Source of the DNA: Parasphingorhabdus cellanae | Lineage (GTDB): Bacteria > Pseudomonadota > Alphaproteobacteria > Sphingomonadales > Sphingomonadaceae | Reading direction: 5' to 3' | DNA: 64,000 bases | Assembly (NCBI RefSeq): GCF_017498565.1 | Contig: NZ_CP071794.1 | Coordinates: 248,001-312,000 of the forward strand | Shown: in pieces, positions 36,114-46,272 of the stretch | Position numbering within the stretch: the stretch's first letter is position 1 | How the letters are laid out: each line of letters starts with the position of its first letter | The notes under the pieces: generated by a model | The model's database searches: none | The model's input: only the letters and a program-made list of their open reading frames with translations | What the model was told of the DNA's origin: nothing | Position numbers and translations under genes: made by a program

Positions 36114-37460
36114 CTATTTGAGCAGGACCAATTCCTCAGCCATGCTGGGATGCAGGGCAATGGTGTCGTCAAAAGCCTGCTTGGTCAAACCCGCTTTCAC
36201 AGCAACCGCCGCCGCCTGCAGGATTTCCGGCGCATCCGGACCGATCATATGCAGGCCAAGAATCTTCTCGTTCGTGGCCTCAACAATCATTTTATAAAGA
36301 CTGCGTTCTGGCCGGTCAGCAAAGGCGTTGCGCATCGCCCGGAAATCCGATGAATAGACCTTGATATTGCCATATTGCGTCCGCGCTTCGCCCTCGGTCA
36401 GGCCGACCGAAGCAATAGGCGGTTGGGAAAACACCGCTGATGGAATGCAGTTATAATCGACTGTCTTGGGCGTATCGTTAAACACCGTTTCGGCAAAAGC
36501 CTGCCCTTCACGAATGGCAACAGGGGTCAGTTGGACGCGGTCTGTCACATCGCCCACAGCGTAGATGCTATCGACATTGGTCCGGCTATATTCATCCACT
36601 TTGATGGCACCTTTGTCGTTCGTTTCGACGCCTGCATTTTCCAGACCAAGTCCGTCAATTTTTGGACGCCGTCCGGTGGCCGCCAATACGACGTCAGCGC
36701 GCATAGCCGACTTTCCATCCATGTAAACATCCAGAGCGCCATCTTCGCGCTTCTCGATCTTATCGAACGTACAATTAAACTTATAGTTTATACCCTTGGT
36801 CATCGCAATTTGTAGTAATCGGTCCCGCAAGCTCTCGTCATATCCCCGCAAGATTACGTCGGAGCGATTGACAACAAATACTTCGCTGCCAAGACCGTTG
36901 AAAATTCCAGCAAATTCGTTGGCGATATAGCCACCGCCAGAGATTATCACGGTTTCCGGTAGCTTCTCCAAATGGAACATCTCGTTGGAAGTCAGCATAT
37001 GTTCGCTTCCAGGAAACTCCGCAACATCTGGCCATGCACCGACGGCGATCAATATATATTTGGCAGTGACGGTCTTGCCGCTGGCAAGTTTGATTTCATG
37101 TGGGCCCACAATCTCGGCCCGTTCCATCAGAATCTCAACACCGTGATTATTCAGTGTTTCGGTGTATCCGTTGTTAATCCGATCCACATCTGCAAGCACA
37201 TGATCGCGCAATTTGATCCAGTCAAATTTAGCATTTTCCCAGGTCCATCCAAAATTCTTGCCATCTTCCAGCTCTTCCGAAAAGTGAGAGCCATAGACCA
37301 GCATTTTTTTCGGTACACAGCCACGGATAACGCAAGTGCCGCCTACGCGATATTCTTCAGCAACAGCGACTTTCGCTCCATAAGACGCAGAGACTCGCGC
37401 CGCTCTTGTTCCGCCTGATCCTGCGCCAATGACGAACAGGTCATAATCATATTCCGACAT
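36114..37460 (-). CDS. gor: Glutathione-disulfide reductase
   Basis: FAD enzyme that regenerates reduced glutathione with NADPH. The 448-residue protein has the FAD-binding [15 protein letters not shown], the redox disulfide C43/C48 in GGTCVIRGCVPKK, the NADPH-binding region SGGGYIANEFAGIF with downstream arginine (VVNRSDVILRGYD), the second FAD site YAVGDVTDR and the C-terminal active-site HPSMAEE. The CVIRGC form is typical of alphaproteobacterial GR. It lies 18 bases downstream of pgi on the same strand. Confidence 0.93.
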   Translation of the reverse strand: MSEYDYDLFVIGAGSGGTRAARVSASYGAKVAVAEEYRVGGTCVIRGCVPKKMLVYGSHFSEELEDGKNFGWTWENAKFDWIKLRDHVLADVDRINNGYTETLNNHGVEILMERAEIVGPHEIKLASGKTVTAKYILIAVGAWPDVAEFPGSEHMLTSNEMFHLEKLPETVIISGGGYIANEFAGIFNGLGSEVFVVNRSDVILRGYDESLRDRLLQIAMTKGINYKFNCTFDKIEKREDGALDVYMDGKSAMRADVVLAATGRRPKIDGLGLENAGVETNDKGAIKVDEYSRTNVDSIYAVGDVTDRVQLTPVAIREGQAFAETVFNDTPKTVDYNCIPSAVFSQPPIASVGLTEGEARTQYGNIKVYSSDFRAMRNAFADRPERSLYKMIVEATNEKILGLHMIGPDAPEILQAAAVAVKAGLTKQAFDDTIALHPSMAEELVLLK

Positions 37461-37478
37461 TTTTATTTCCTTGATAAC

Positions 37479-38972
37479 TCAGGCAGGAAATGCCCGGTTT
37501 TTTAGTGTTTCGGTCGAAGCGTCCATTTGGTTACCATCACCTGCCAAAAGCGCATTGGCCATTTCCTTGCCCAGCTCAACACCGAACTGGTCAAAAGGAT
37601 TGATGCCCAAAAGCACCGCATTTGCAAACGTCCGATGCTCGTAAAAGGCAATGAGCGCGCCTAATGTCCGTCCGTTCAACTCCTCCAGTAATAAGGTCGA
37701 AGATGGTCTGTCACCCGGATAATTTCGATTACTATCATCGGATGCTTTGCCAGCCATCAGGGCTGCGCCCTGCGCGAAGCAATTGAGTAGCAAACCCTCA
37801 TGATGTTCTCCCGCCAATGAATGGCCGGGCTCAATCACCGCAAGAAATTCTACGGGTACCAGATGGGTACCTTGATGGAGCAGTTGGAACACCGCATGCT
37901 GTGCGTCAGTCCCCACCCCGCCCCAAACAATCGGACTGCTGTGGCGCTTTAATATCCCACCATCTGCCAGCACCGATTTACCATTGCTCTCCATTTCAAG
38001 CTGCTGAAGATAGTCTGGTACTAAACTCAGCCGCTCGTCATAAGCGAACACGGCACGTGTTTCACACTCCTGAACTTGACTATAATATTGGTCACAAAAA
38101 GCGGCAATGGCCGGAATATTTTGGTCAAACGGCGCTTCTTTAAAATGCCGATCCATTTCAGCAGCACCAGCTAACAGATCATCAAAAACCTCTATGCCCA
38201 GTGTCAGTGCAACACTGAAGCCGATTGAAGACCAGAGCGAATAACGCCCGCCGACTGTCTCTGAAAAAGGCAATATACGGCTTTCGTCAATACCCCATTT
38301 AACAGCCTTCTCAGGCATGGCGGTTAACGCGACAATTTTCCCAAACGGATCAGAAACACCCTGTTCCGTCATCCAGTCAGTAACAGAGCGTGCGTTCAGG
38401 AATGTTTCTGCTGTGGTGAAACTTTTCGACGCGATGACCAGCAATGTTTTATGGGCATCAAAGCGTTCAAGCACGGGTTCCAGAGCGCAACCATCGATAT
38501 TTGAAATGACCGCTGTTTCATATTTCTCGTCACCGATTTTTAAGGCTTTCAGCAGCAGTTCAGGGCCCAATGCAGAGCCGCCAATTCCCAGGTGAATGAT
38601 ATGCTCAATCTCCCCTAGAGCGCCCGCTTCGATGGCTTGAACCAAGCCTTGCATCCGGTTTTTGAGCAACCGTGCATTTTCTACACTGGTCTCTGCACCG
38701 ATACCGCGCTCTGCTGTATGTTCGGCCGCGCGGCCTTCACTAAGATTGATAGCAGTGCCGCTCATCAATGCTTCTATATGGTCTGATAGGCCGCTCGCGT
38801 TAGCCAATTTGCGAAAATTCGCAAGCAGAGCGACATCCATGTGCGTCTTCGAAAAATCAAAATAAATGCCGGATTGTTCAAAGCTTAGCTGCTCAACACG
38901 ATCCGGATCGGTTGCGAACAATTCATTTGGCGATGAAGAGGGGTACGTTTCTATTGCATTCCAATGATCCAA
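37479..38972 (-). CDS. pgi: Glucose-6-phosphate isomerase
   Basis: Interconverts glucose-6- and fructose-6-phosphate. The 497-residue SIS-domain protein shows LGIGGSALGPELL, VIASKSFTTAET, the signature GGRYSLWSSIGFSVAL and WGGVGTDAQHAVFQLLHQGT, with the C-terminal NPFDQFGVELGKEMA. The start is read as TTG at 38972. Somewhat shorter than the E. coli enzyme but normal for sphingomonads. It is followed by gor, and divergent from lepB. Confidence 0.93.
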   Translation of the reverse strand: MDHWNAIETYPSSSPNELFATDPDRVEQLSFEQSGIYFDFSKTHMDVALLANFRKLANASGLSDHIEALMSGTAINLSEGRAAEHTAERGIGAETSVENARLLKNRMQGLVQAIEAGALGEIEHIIHLGIGGSALGPELLLKALKIGDEKYETAVISNIDGCALEPVLERFDAHKTLLVIASKSFTTAETFLNARSVTDWMTEQGVSDPFGKIVALTAMPEKAVKWGIDESRILPFSETVGGRYSLWSSIGFSVALTLGIEVFDDLLAGAAEMDRHFKEAPFDQNIPAIAAFCDQYYSQVQECETRAVFAYDERLSLVPDYLQQLEMESNGKSVLADGGILKRHSSPIVWGGVGTDAQHAVFQLLHQGTHLVPVEFLAVIEPGHSLAGEHHEGLLLNCFAQGAALMAGKASDDSNRNYPGDRPSSTLLLEELNGRTLGALIAFYEHRTFANAVLLGINPFDQFGVELGKEMANALLAGDGNQMDASTETLKNRAFPA

Positions 38973-39129
38973 AGCACATTCTTTCTTGTTAATATCAATG
39001 ATCTATCCACCCCATATTTCGCAACATAGCTCTATCTTGCGTCCATCTTGTGAACAAGGCCAAATCACTGGAAATTGCCGATAAATACTGTCTCTTGACC
39101 GCACGCATCATTATCAGCAAAGGGGCGCG

Positions 39130-39936
39130 ATGAAAGATAAAACCGCTGAGCGATCCGAAACCGCTGATTTCATGATATTCCTCGTAAAACTGGCGTTATT
39201 CGTCATCATTTTGCGCAGTTTCATTGTATCGCCTTTTAACATTCCGTCGGAATCAATGCAGCCACGTCTGATGGTTGGCGATTATCTGCTTGTTGCAAAA
39301 TGGCCGTATGGCTATTCTAAATATAGCATGCCGTTCAGCGTGCCGGTTATCCCGGGGCGCATATTGGCGAACAAACCAACGCCGGGCGATGTGGTCGTTT
39401 TTAAAGCGCCGCCAAGTGGTAACGATGATTATATCAAGCGCGTCATTGGTCTGTCCGGTGACATTATTCAAGTTACGGGTGGTGTCGTGTCAATTAACGG
39501 GTCTGCCGTCGAGCGGAAGAAAATCGAAGACTATACCCATTTGGTATCACCTAACAGCCCTTGCTATGCCGAATATTTCGAGACGACAAACGGAGATGGT
39601 GAAAGAATCTGTCGCTATCCTCAATTTCAAGAAACTTTGCCCAATGGCCGAAGCTACAAGATATTGGACGTTAATGAAGGCTCTGTAGGCGACGATACAG
39701 AGAGTTTTGTCGTGCCCGATGGACATATGTTCTTAATGGGCGATAATCGCGACCGCAGCGCCGACAGCCGGTTCCCCGCCGTCGAAGGACAAGCCATAGG
39801 TATGGTCCCGCAGGAAAATCTGGTAGGGCGTGCGCTCGTATCGGTGTTCTCGACCGATGGTTCGGCGGAATGGATCAAACCCTGGACCTGGTTTAGTGCC
39901 GCGCGTTGGGAGCGTATTGGAGAGGGTTTTGAATAA
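39130..39936 (+). CDS. lepB: Signal peptidase I
   Basis: Inner-membrane serine protease that removes Sec/Tat signal peptides. The 268-residue protein has one N-terminal membrane helix (FLVKLALFVIILRSFIV), the nucleophile S42 in IPSESMQP, the general base K103 in YIKRVIGL and the box E motif MGDNRDRSADSR. It starts the lepB-rnc-era operon common in alphaproteobacteria and overlaps rnc by 8 bases. It would process the PEP-CTERM and fasciclin precursors encoded in this window. Confidence 0.95.
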   Translation: MKDKTAERSETADFMIFLVKLALFVIILRSFIVSPFNIPSESMQPRLMVGDYLLVAKWPYGYSKYSMPFSVPVIPGRILANKPTPGDVVVFKAPPSGNDDYIKRVIGLSGDIIQVTGGVVSINGSAVERKKIEDYTHLVSPNSPCYAEYFETTNGDGERICRYPQFQETLPNGRSYKILDVNEGSVGDDTESFVVPDGHMFLMGDNRDRSADSRFPAVEGQAIGMVPQENLVGRALVSVFSTDGSAEWIKPWTWFSAARWERIGEGFE

Positions 39937-40597
39937 ACCGGAATTTCTGGACTGGCTGACAACACTGACCGGAAAAAAGCCGGGAGACGAGACTCTCTAC
40001 ATCCGCGCTTTCACTCATGGAAGCTTCGGCGATGGCGATTACCAGCGACTTGAATTTCTGGGTGATCGCGTGTTGGGTCTGACGATTGCTGCACAGCTCT
40101 ATAAGCAATTCCCCAGCGAACCTGAGGGTAAATTATCGCAGCGACTAAATGGTCTAGTTTCTGGTAAAGTCTGTGGTGAAATTGCCCGAAGCCTGGGCGT
40201 ATCCGACCATCTGCTACTCGGGAAACAGGCGAGGGACGATGGCGCTCGGCAGAGTGCCAAGGTATTGGGTGACGTCATGGAGTCACTCATCGGTGCAGTC
40301 TATCTTGATCATGGTATGAATACGGCAAAACAGTTTATTCTCAAATTTTGGGGTGACCGGATTTCGGGCATGGCGAAGGATATCCGGCATCCAAAATCCG
40401 CGTTACAAGAGTGGGCGGCGGCGCATAACCGCAAGATGCCGATTTACGCGCTGGTTGAGAAAACGGGACCGCATCATGATCTGCGGTTCACAGTTAGAGC
40501 CAGCATTAACAAAGTTGGAGAAGTCGAGGCCACCGCCTCCTCTATCCAGACCGCGGAAACCACAGCTGCAAAACTCTTTCTGGAAAAATATACATGA
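39929..40597 (+). CDS. rnc: Ribonuclease III
   Basis: Double-strand RNA endonuclease for rRNA and mRNA processing. From the TTG at 39929, with GGAGAGGG just before it (39919-39926), the 222 residues give the usual length: nuclease domain with the signature YQRLEFLGDRVLGL and catalytic GDVMESLIGAVYLD, then a dsRNA-binding domain (HPKSALQEWAAAHNRKMP to AETTAAKLFLEK). An ATG at 39830 in the same frame lies deep in lepB and is rejected. The gene overlaps lepB by 8 bases and era by 4. Confidence 0.93.
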   Translation: MNKPEFLDWLTTLTGKKPGDETLYIRAFTHGSFGDGDYQRLEFLGDRVLGLTIAAQLYKQFPSEPEGKLSQRLNGLVSGKVCGEIARSLGVSDHLLLGKQARDDGARQSAKVLGDVMESLIGAVYLDHGMNTAKQFILKFWGDRISGMAKDIRHPKSALQEWAAAHNRKMPIYALVEKTGPHHDLRFTVRASINKVGEVEATASSIQTAETTAAKLFLEKYT

Positions 40598-41487
40598 CCC
40601 AAAAATGCGGAGTTGTCGCGCTAATTGGAGCGCCCAATGCGGGCAAATCGACATTGATCAACGCTTTGGTAGGGCAAAAGGTCGCGATTACCAGCTCGAA
40701 ACCACAAACCACACGAACGCGATTGCTGGGTATTGCGATGGAAGACAATACACAGCTGTTGCTGGTCGACACGCCCGGTATTTTTGAACCGCACCGCCGA
40801 TTGGACCGGGCCATGGTTTCTGCCGCTTGGGATGGCGCGGAAGATGCGGATGTCATCATTATGCTGGTGGACTCGCGCGCTGGCCTCGGCCCCAAGGTCA
40901 CGTCCATCGTCGAACGGATCAAGCACCGTCCGGAAAAGCTGGTTCTGGTGATGAACAAGGTTGATATCGCCGCAAAAGACAAGTTGCTCACCCATGTCAC
41001 CAAACTCAATGATCTGTGCGGCTTTAAAGAAACCTTTTTCGTCAGCGCCAAAACTCGCGACGGGCTGGAAGAACTGAAAGCCTATCTGGTCGACGCGATG
41101 CCGGAAGGCCCGTGGCATTTTCCCGAAGATCAGGTTTCCGACGCCAGCGAACGGATTTTGGCCGCAGAAATCACCCGTGAGCAGGTTTTCCGCCAGCTCC
41201 ATGCCGAACTGCCCTATGCGACCGCCATTGCGATGGAACAATATAAGGAGCGGGAAGACGGCTCGCTGGAAATCCACCAGCAGATTTTGGTCGAAAAACC
41301 CACACAGCGCGCGATCATCCTCGGCAAAGGCGGCCATCAGATCAAGGATATTGGAGCCAAGGCCCGTGCCGAGCTATCCGAGATATTGGGCAAGACCGTC
41401 CACCTCTATCTTCACGTCAAAGTCAGCGCGAATTGGGATGAGGATAAGAGCCTCTATCAGGATATGGGCCTTGATTGGGTTAAGTAA
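40594..41487 (+). CDS. era: GTPase Era
   Basis: Essential GTPase for 16S rRNA maturation and 30S assembly. The 297-residue protein has G1 GAPNAGKST at residues 12-20, G2 region TTRTRLLG, G3 DTPG, G4 NKVD and G5 SAK, followed by the KH domain with ILGKGGHQIKDIGAKAR. ATGA overlap with rnc indicates coupled translation. The order lepB-rnc-era is conserved across proteobacteria. Confidence 0.96.
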   Translation: MTQKCGVVALIGAPNAGKSTLINALVGQKVAITSSKPQTTRTRLLGIAMEDNTQLLLVDTPGIFEPHRRLDRAMVSAAWDGAEDADVIIMLVDSRAGLGPKVTSIVERIKHRPEKLVLVMNKVDIAAKDKLLTHVTKLNDLCGFKETFFVSAKTRDGLEELKAYLVDAMPEGPWHFPEDQVSDASERILAAEITREQVFRQLHAELPYATAIAMEQYKEREDGSLEIHQQILVEKPTQRAIILGKGGHQIKDIGAKARAELSEILGKTVHLYLHVKVSANWDEDKSLYQDMGLDWVK

Positions 41488-41594
41488 CCGCCCCGCCCCT
41501 TTGCGTTCTGGCATCATCATCAATTTCCCCAAAACTTGATGTAACGGTTGATTTGATGCATTATCCGACGGCGTTTCCACGAGGAGGGGATGTC

Positions 41595-42377
41595 ATGAGC
41601 ACAGGCCAACAAGCTCAGATTGCACCAGCAGCGGTCGCCAGCGATCTCACCACCGGCGACCTTCGCGTCGCCCTTGCCAAAGGCTGGGCCGATTTTAGAG
41701 CCTATCCCTTATTCGGGCTATTTTTCGCAGGTATTTACGTGGTTGCCGGGATGTTTCTCTATTTCGGACTGTTTGTCCGCGGTGAAATCGCTTGGCTGGT
41801 CCCGGTTGCGGCAGGGTTTCCATTACTCGCGCCCTTTGTGGCCGTGGGTCTTTATGAAGTCAGCCGGCGCCGGGAAGCCGGCCTGCCGATGAGTTGGCGA
41901 GCGGTCCTCGGAGCCCTGCGCGGACATGGTGACGAGCAAATATTGAGCATGGGCGTCATCCTGTTTGTCGCATTCGCATTCTGGCTGATGGTCGCCCACG
42001 GCATATTCGCCATCTTTCTTGCTGAATCCGGCATTGGGTCAGAGTCGCTTGAGCTGTTTCGCACCGGCGCGGGCCTGATGATGTTGCTTGTCGGCAGTAT
42101 TGTGGGCGGGTTGATGGCGCTGGCCTTTTATGCCGTGACAGTTGTCAGCCTGCCGATACTGGTCGATCGCGAAGTGGACTTTATCACCGCCATTATCGTG
42201 AGCCTGGCAACCGTGCGGTCGAACAAAGCCGTTTTATTGGCTTGGGCTGTGATGATCGCGATTGCGCTGTTTGTCGCCATGCTCCCGCTCTTTCTGGGGC
42301 TTCTCCTGGTGCTTCCGGTGCTAGGGCATGCAACCTGGCATTTATATCGTCGCTCGGTCAGCCAGTCGGGCGCCTAG
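41595..42377 (+). CDS. DUF2189 polytopic membrane protein
   Basis: A 260-residue inner-membrane protein of the DUF2189 family. A short polar N terminus leads into LRVALAKGWADFRAYPLFGLFF, and five to six hydrophobic segments follow, with a conserved cytoplasmic loop YEVSRRREAGLPMSWRAV. Function is unknown. The ATG at 41595 is preceded by GAGGAGGGG, a much better site than the ATG at 41553. It sits alone between era and the convergent topA gene. Confidence 0.82.
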   Translation: MSTGQQAQIAPAAVASDLTTGDLRVALAKGWADFRAYPLFGLFFAGIYVVAGMFLYFGLFVRGEIAWLVPVAAGFPLLAPFVAVGLYEVSRRREAGLPMSWRAVLGALRGHGDEQILSMGVILFVAFAFWLMVAHGIFAIFLAESGIGSESLELFRTGAGLMMLLVGSIVGGLMALAFYAVTVVSLPILVDREVDFITAIIVSLATVRSNKAVLLAWAVMIAIALFVAMLPLFLGLLLVLPVLGHATWHLYRRSVSQSGA

Positions 42378-42443
42378 TCACAGACGCAAACGAACTTTAA
42401 CGTAGCCACCAACGCAAGCCCCAGCCCAAAAGCCGGAGCGCCC

Positions 42444-45017
42444 CTACTCCGCCTTAGCCTTCGCAGGGGCTTTTTTCGCCGCCGGTTTCTTTTTCGCCGC
42501 AGGCTTTTTCTTGGCAGCAGCCTTCTTCTTTGGCGCCGCTTTCTTCTTGCGCTTCTTGGCCGGGCCTTTTGCCGCGCGGTCATCAATGAGTTGCGCTGCT
42601 TCTTCCAGCGTCAACTGGTCCTTATCCACTGTCTTGGGCAGTGACGCATTGGTCGTGCCATCGGTGACGTAGGGGCCGTAGCGGCCATCCATCAGCTTGA
42701 TTTCTTCTTCGGTGCGCGGATGTTTGCCCATGATCTTGAGCGGCTCGGCGCCTCTGCGCCCGCCCTTGCCGTTTTTCGCGGCATCGGCGAGCTTGGCAAC
42801 AGCGGCGTTCATGCCGATTTCGAACACTTCCATGGTGTTTTCCAGGCGCGCCGATTTGCCGTCATGGCTCAGATAGGGCCCATAACGGCCGATTTGCGCA
42901 TTTACTTCCTTGCCCGTTTCCGGATGCATGCCGACTTCGCGTGGCAAAGAGAGCAATTTTAATGCCCATTCAAGGCCAAACTCTTCTGCCGGTACATCTT
43001 TCGGGATAGACGACCGTTTCGCTTCCTTGCCCTCGCCGCGCTGAACATAGGGACCAAAGCGACCGACCATTTTGGTGATTTTCTCGTCGGTATCCGGGTC
43101 AACACCCAGGTCTTCCGGTCCTTCATCCGCGTCGGCATTGGCGCCGCCACCTTGGGCAAAGCGCCGGGTGAACTTGCATTCGGGATAATTGGAACAAGCG
43201 ACAAAGGCGCCGAAACGGCCACCACGAAGGGCCAGCTTGCCTTCATTGCAACGCGGGCACAGGCGCGGATCACTGCCGTCTTCCTTTTCCGGGAACAGAT
43301 AGGGTTCGAGGAATTTGTCCAGCTCTGCCGTAACTTCGGACGGCAATTTCTCCATGACTTCGGCCGTCTTGGGCTTGAAATCATGCCAGAAAGCTTCAAG
43401 AATTTTTTGCCATTCCGCACGGCCGCCACTGACATCGTCCAGCTCGTCCTCAAGGCCTGCGGTATATTCATAAGCGACATAGCGCTCGAAAAACCTTTCG
43501 AGAAAACCTGTTAAAAGCCGCCCACTTTCCTCTGCAAAGAAACGATTTCCCTCGGTTCGAACATAGGCGCGATCTTTCAGCGTCTTGATGATCGAGGCAT
43601 AGGTGGAAGGACGGCCAATGCCCAGTTCTTCCATCTTCTTGACCAGGCTTGCTTCGCTGTAACGGGGCGGAGGCTGGGTGAAATGCTGATTGGCTTCGAC
43701 CGATTTCTTCGCCGGACTATCCCCCTTGGACATGGCCGGCAGCAAGCCGCCATTTTCGTCCTTGCTGTCGTCGCGGCCTTCTTCGTAAAGTGCCATAAAG
43801 CCGGGGAATTTGACGACCTGTCCGGTAGCACGCAGACCGGTTTGCCCCGTGCCGTCGAGCATTTCGACAGTTGTGCGTTCCAGTCGCGCGGCGGCCATCT
43901 GGCTGGCCATGGCGCGTTTCAGGATCAGGCTGTACAGCTTGGCATGATCGCCGCTGCCCATCGTGTCGCGGGTAAAGCTGGTAGGCCGGATCGCCTCATG
44001 GGCCTCCTGCGCATTTTTGGCTTTGGATTTATAGATGCGCGGACTGTCAGGCACATAGCTGGCATCATAGCGATCGGATATCGCTTTGCGCGCGGCAGAA
44101 ATGGCACTGCCATCCATCTGCACGCCATCGGTACGCATATAGGTGATGCCGCCATCTTCATAAAGCTGCTGCGCGATGCGCATCGTGTGGCTTGCCGAAT
44201 AGCCGAGTTTACGGGCCGCTTCCTGTTGCAGGGTCGAGGTCGTGAATGGCGGTGGCGGGTTGCGGGTAAGCGGCTTTGTTTCGACCGTTTCAATCGTGAA
44301 CAGGCCGTTTTCAACCGCCGTTTTGGCGGCCATGGCCTTGGCTTCGTTGGACAGATCCATCTTGCCAAGCTTCTTGCCCTGATGAATGGTGAGCCGTGCT
44401 TCAAAAGCCTGACCGCCCTGCTCCATCTGCGATGTGACGGACCAATATTCCTGCGGATTGAAAACTTCAATTTCACGCTCGCGCTCGACAATCAAGCGCA
44501 GGGCCACGGACTGGACGCGGCCAGCGGATTTGGCACCGGGCAGCTTGCGCCACAGCACAGGTGAAAGCGTGAAGCCCACCAGATAATCCAACGCACGTCG
44601 CGCGCGATAGGCGTCAATCAAATCGTCGTCCAAAGCGCGCGGATGCGCCATGGCTTCGGTAACGGCGGATTTTGTAATCGCGTTAAACGTTACGCGATCC
44701 ACTTTTTCAGGCAGCGCCTTTTTCTTTTTCAAAACCTCTAGCACGTGCCAGCTAATCGCCTCCCCTTCCCGGTCAGGGTCGGTTGCGAGAACGAGGCGCG
44801 TGGCTTTTTTGGATAGGTCGGTAATCGCCTTGAGCTGCTTGGTCTTGTCTGCATAGGGCTGCCACAGCATGGCAAAGCCATCGTCCGGATCAACCGAGCC
44901 ATCTTTGGGCGGCAGATCCCGGATATGACCGTAAGAGGCCAGCACCTTGAAATCCGATCCGAGATAATTTTCGATTGTTTTCGCTTTGGCGGGTGACTCA
45001 ACGATTACTAATTGCAT
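42444..45017 (-). CDS. topA: DNA topoisomerase I
   Basis: Type IA topoisomerase relaxing negative supercoils. The 857-residue protein has the Toprim domain at the N terminus (VIVESPAKAKTIENYLG, TDPDREGEA), the catalytic Y293 in GITYMRTDG and the GRPSTYASIIKTLKDR motif. A single C4 zinc ribbon (CPRCNEGKLALRGGRFGAFVACSNYPEC) is followed by repeated VGRFGPYVQ-type C-terminal modules. The last 40 residues are an extended Lys/Ala tail (AAAKKKPAAKKKPAAKK) that probably binds DNA. It lies downstream of dprA on the same strand, as in many alphaproteobacteria. Confidence 0.96.
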   Translation of the reverse strand: MQLVIVESPAKAKTIENYLGSDFKVLASYGHIRDLPPKDGSVDPDDGFAMLWQPYADKTKQLKAITDLSKKATRLVLATDPDREGEAISWHVLEVLKKKKALPEKVDRVTFNAITKSAVTEAMAHPRALDDDLIDAYRARRALDYLVGFTLSPVLWRKLPGAKSAGRVQSVALRLIVEREREIEVFNPQEYWSVTSQMEQGGQAFEARLTIHQGKKLGKMDLSNEAKAMAAKTAVENGLFTIETVETKPLTRNPPPPFTTSTLQQEAARKLGYSASHTMRIAQQLYEDGGITYMRTDGVQMDGSAISAARKAISDRYDASYVPDSPRIYKSKAKNAQEAHEAIRPTSFTRDTMGSGDHAKLYSLILKRAMASQMAAARLERTTVEMLDGTGQTGLRATGQVVKFPGFMALYEEGRDDSKDENGGLLPAMSKGDSPAKKSVEANQHFTQPPPRYSEASLVKKMEELGIGRPSTYASIIKTLKDRAYVRTEGNRFFAEESGRLLTGFLERFFERYVAYEYTAGLEDELDDVSGGRAEWQKILEAFWHDFKPKTAEVMEKLPSEVTAELDKFLEPYLFPEKEDGSDPRLCPRCNEGKLALRGGRFGAFVACSNYPECKFTRRFAQGGGANADADEGPEDLGVDPDTDEKITKMVGRFGPYVQRGEGKEAKRSSIPKDVPAEEFGLEWALKLLSLPREVGMHPETGKEVNAQIGRYGPYLSHDGKSARLENTMEVFEIGMNAAVAKLADAAKNGKGGRRGAEPLKIMGKHPRTEEEIKLMDGRYGPYVTDGTTNASLPKTVDKDQLTLEEAAQLIDDRAAKGPAKKRKKKAAPKKKAAAKKKPAAKKKPAAKKAPAKAKAE

Positions 45018-45128
45018 AATTTCCGATTTTCATTTGTCTCACGTACACACGCGAGGCTGGAACACAGATTGGACGTTCGTCAAGTCCTTGATCAACGAAA
45101 ATGCCCTTTAGCCGAATTTTGCAGGATT

Positions 45129-46241
45129 TCAACTAGGCAAACTTACGCGCGCGCCTGCGTGGCGGGTCAATCTTCCGGCCAATTCCAGTTCCAGTAAGAT
45201 CAATTGTATCGATGCGGCCGACAAGCCAGATTGCCGGACAAGCTCATCGACAGACACGGGCGTCATGCTGAGTAGGTTGATCAGTGAATGGCGGGCGGCG
45301 TCTTCAATTTCTTCATTTGCCGTTTCTTGCAGTTTCGACGGATGTTCTTGTGTTTCAAAAAGGTCATAGGGAATATTCGCCCCGGCTGCGCGTTCATCAA
45401 AATGCTGTATAAGTTCCAAAACATCATCTGCCGATTGGATGAGCGTAGCGCCGTCACGGATCAGTCCGTTGCAACCTCTGGAGCGAGGATCCAGCGGTGA
45501 TCCAGGGACAGCCATCACGTGACGACCAGCCTCTGCGGCTAAACGGGCGGTGATCAGGGAGCCCGATTTAGGCGCTGCTTCTATGACAACCGTCCCCAGC
45601 GCAATGCCGGCTATGATGCGGTTACGATAAGGAAAATGGCGTGCCTTGGGCTCCGTTCCGGGAGGTTGCTCGGCCAATAACAGCCCGTCACGTGCGATCT
45701 GGCCCTGCAGCGCCTCATTCTCTGGAGGGTAATGAATATCTATTCCACCAGCGATAACGGCAATGGTTGATCGGTTGATAGAACCCTGGTGCGCTGCAGT
45801 ATCTATTCCTCGCGCCAGACCGGACACAACCGAAATATCTTCCGTCGTTAAGCTGTTGGCCAAGTCCCTCGCGAAACGGCAGGCAGCGGCGGAGGCATTG
45901 CGCGCGCCAACGATAGCGACTGTTGAATGATTGAGCAGCGACAAATTGCCACGCCAGATCAAAGCTGGCGGGGGATTGCCGAGTTCCGCTAGCAAATAGG
46001 GATAATTCGGATCACCGAGAAACAAATAATCTGCGCCCAGTTTGCGAGTTTCGTTCATTTCCCGTTCGACGGCGGCGGGGTCTGATAGACGTGGTGCCCT
46101 GCCCCCGCCTCTCGCCGCCAATTGTGGAATCATTTCCAGGGCTTTGGCGGCTGAACCATAGCGCCGGATAAGTTGAACATAGCTCACCGGGCCAATATTG
46201 GCGGATCGAATCAGCCTCAGCCGATCAAAATCTTCATTCAT
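45129..46241 (-). CDS. dprA: DNA-processing protein DprA
   Basis: Single-strand DNA binder that loads RecA during natural transformation. The 370-residue protein has an N-terminal helical region (LRLIRSANIGPVSYVQLIRRYG) and the Rossmann-type core with VAIVGARNASAAACRFARDLA, VVSGLARGIDTAAHQGS and PGSPLDPRSRGCNGLIRDGA. The C-terminal DprA winged helix ends in LSMTPVSVDELVRQSGLS. It lies between plsY and topA on the same strand, a frequent order in this class. No competence pilus genes are visible here. Confidence 0.94.
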   Translation of the reverse strand: MNEDFDRLRLIRSANIGPVSYVQLIRRYGSAAKALEMIPQLAARGGGRAPRLSDPAAVEREMNETRKLGADYLFLGDPNYPYLLAELGNPPPALIWRGNLSLLNHSTVAIVGARNASAAACRFARDLANSLTTEDISVVSGLARGIDTAAHQGSINRSTIAVIAGGIDIHYPPENEALQGQIARDGLLLAEQPPGTEPKARHFPYRNRIIAGIALGTVVIEAAPKSGSLITARLAAEAGRHVMAVPGSPLDPRSRGCNGLIRDGATLIQSADDVLELIQHFDERAAGANIPYDLFETQEHPSKLQETANEEIEDAARHSLINLLSMTPVSVDELVRQSGLSAASIQLILLELELAGRLTRHAGARVSLPS

Positions 46242-46272
46242 TTTGTGTACCGTTTAACGGTTAGGGGGTGGG

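Noticed and set aside
39830..39928. ATG at 39830 as the start of rnc
   Set aside because: It lies over 100 bases inside lepB and adds residues unlike RNase III; the TTG at 39929 follows GGAGAGGG and gives a normal length.
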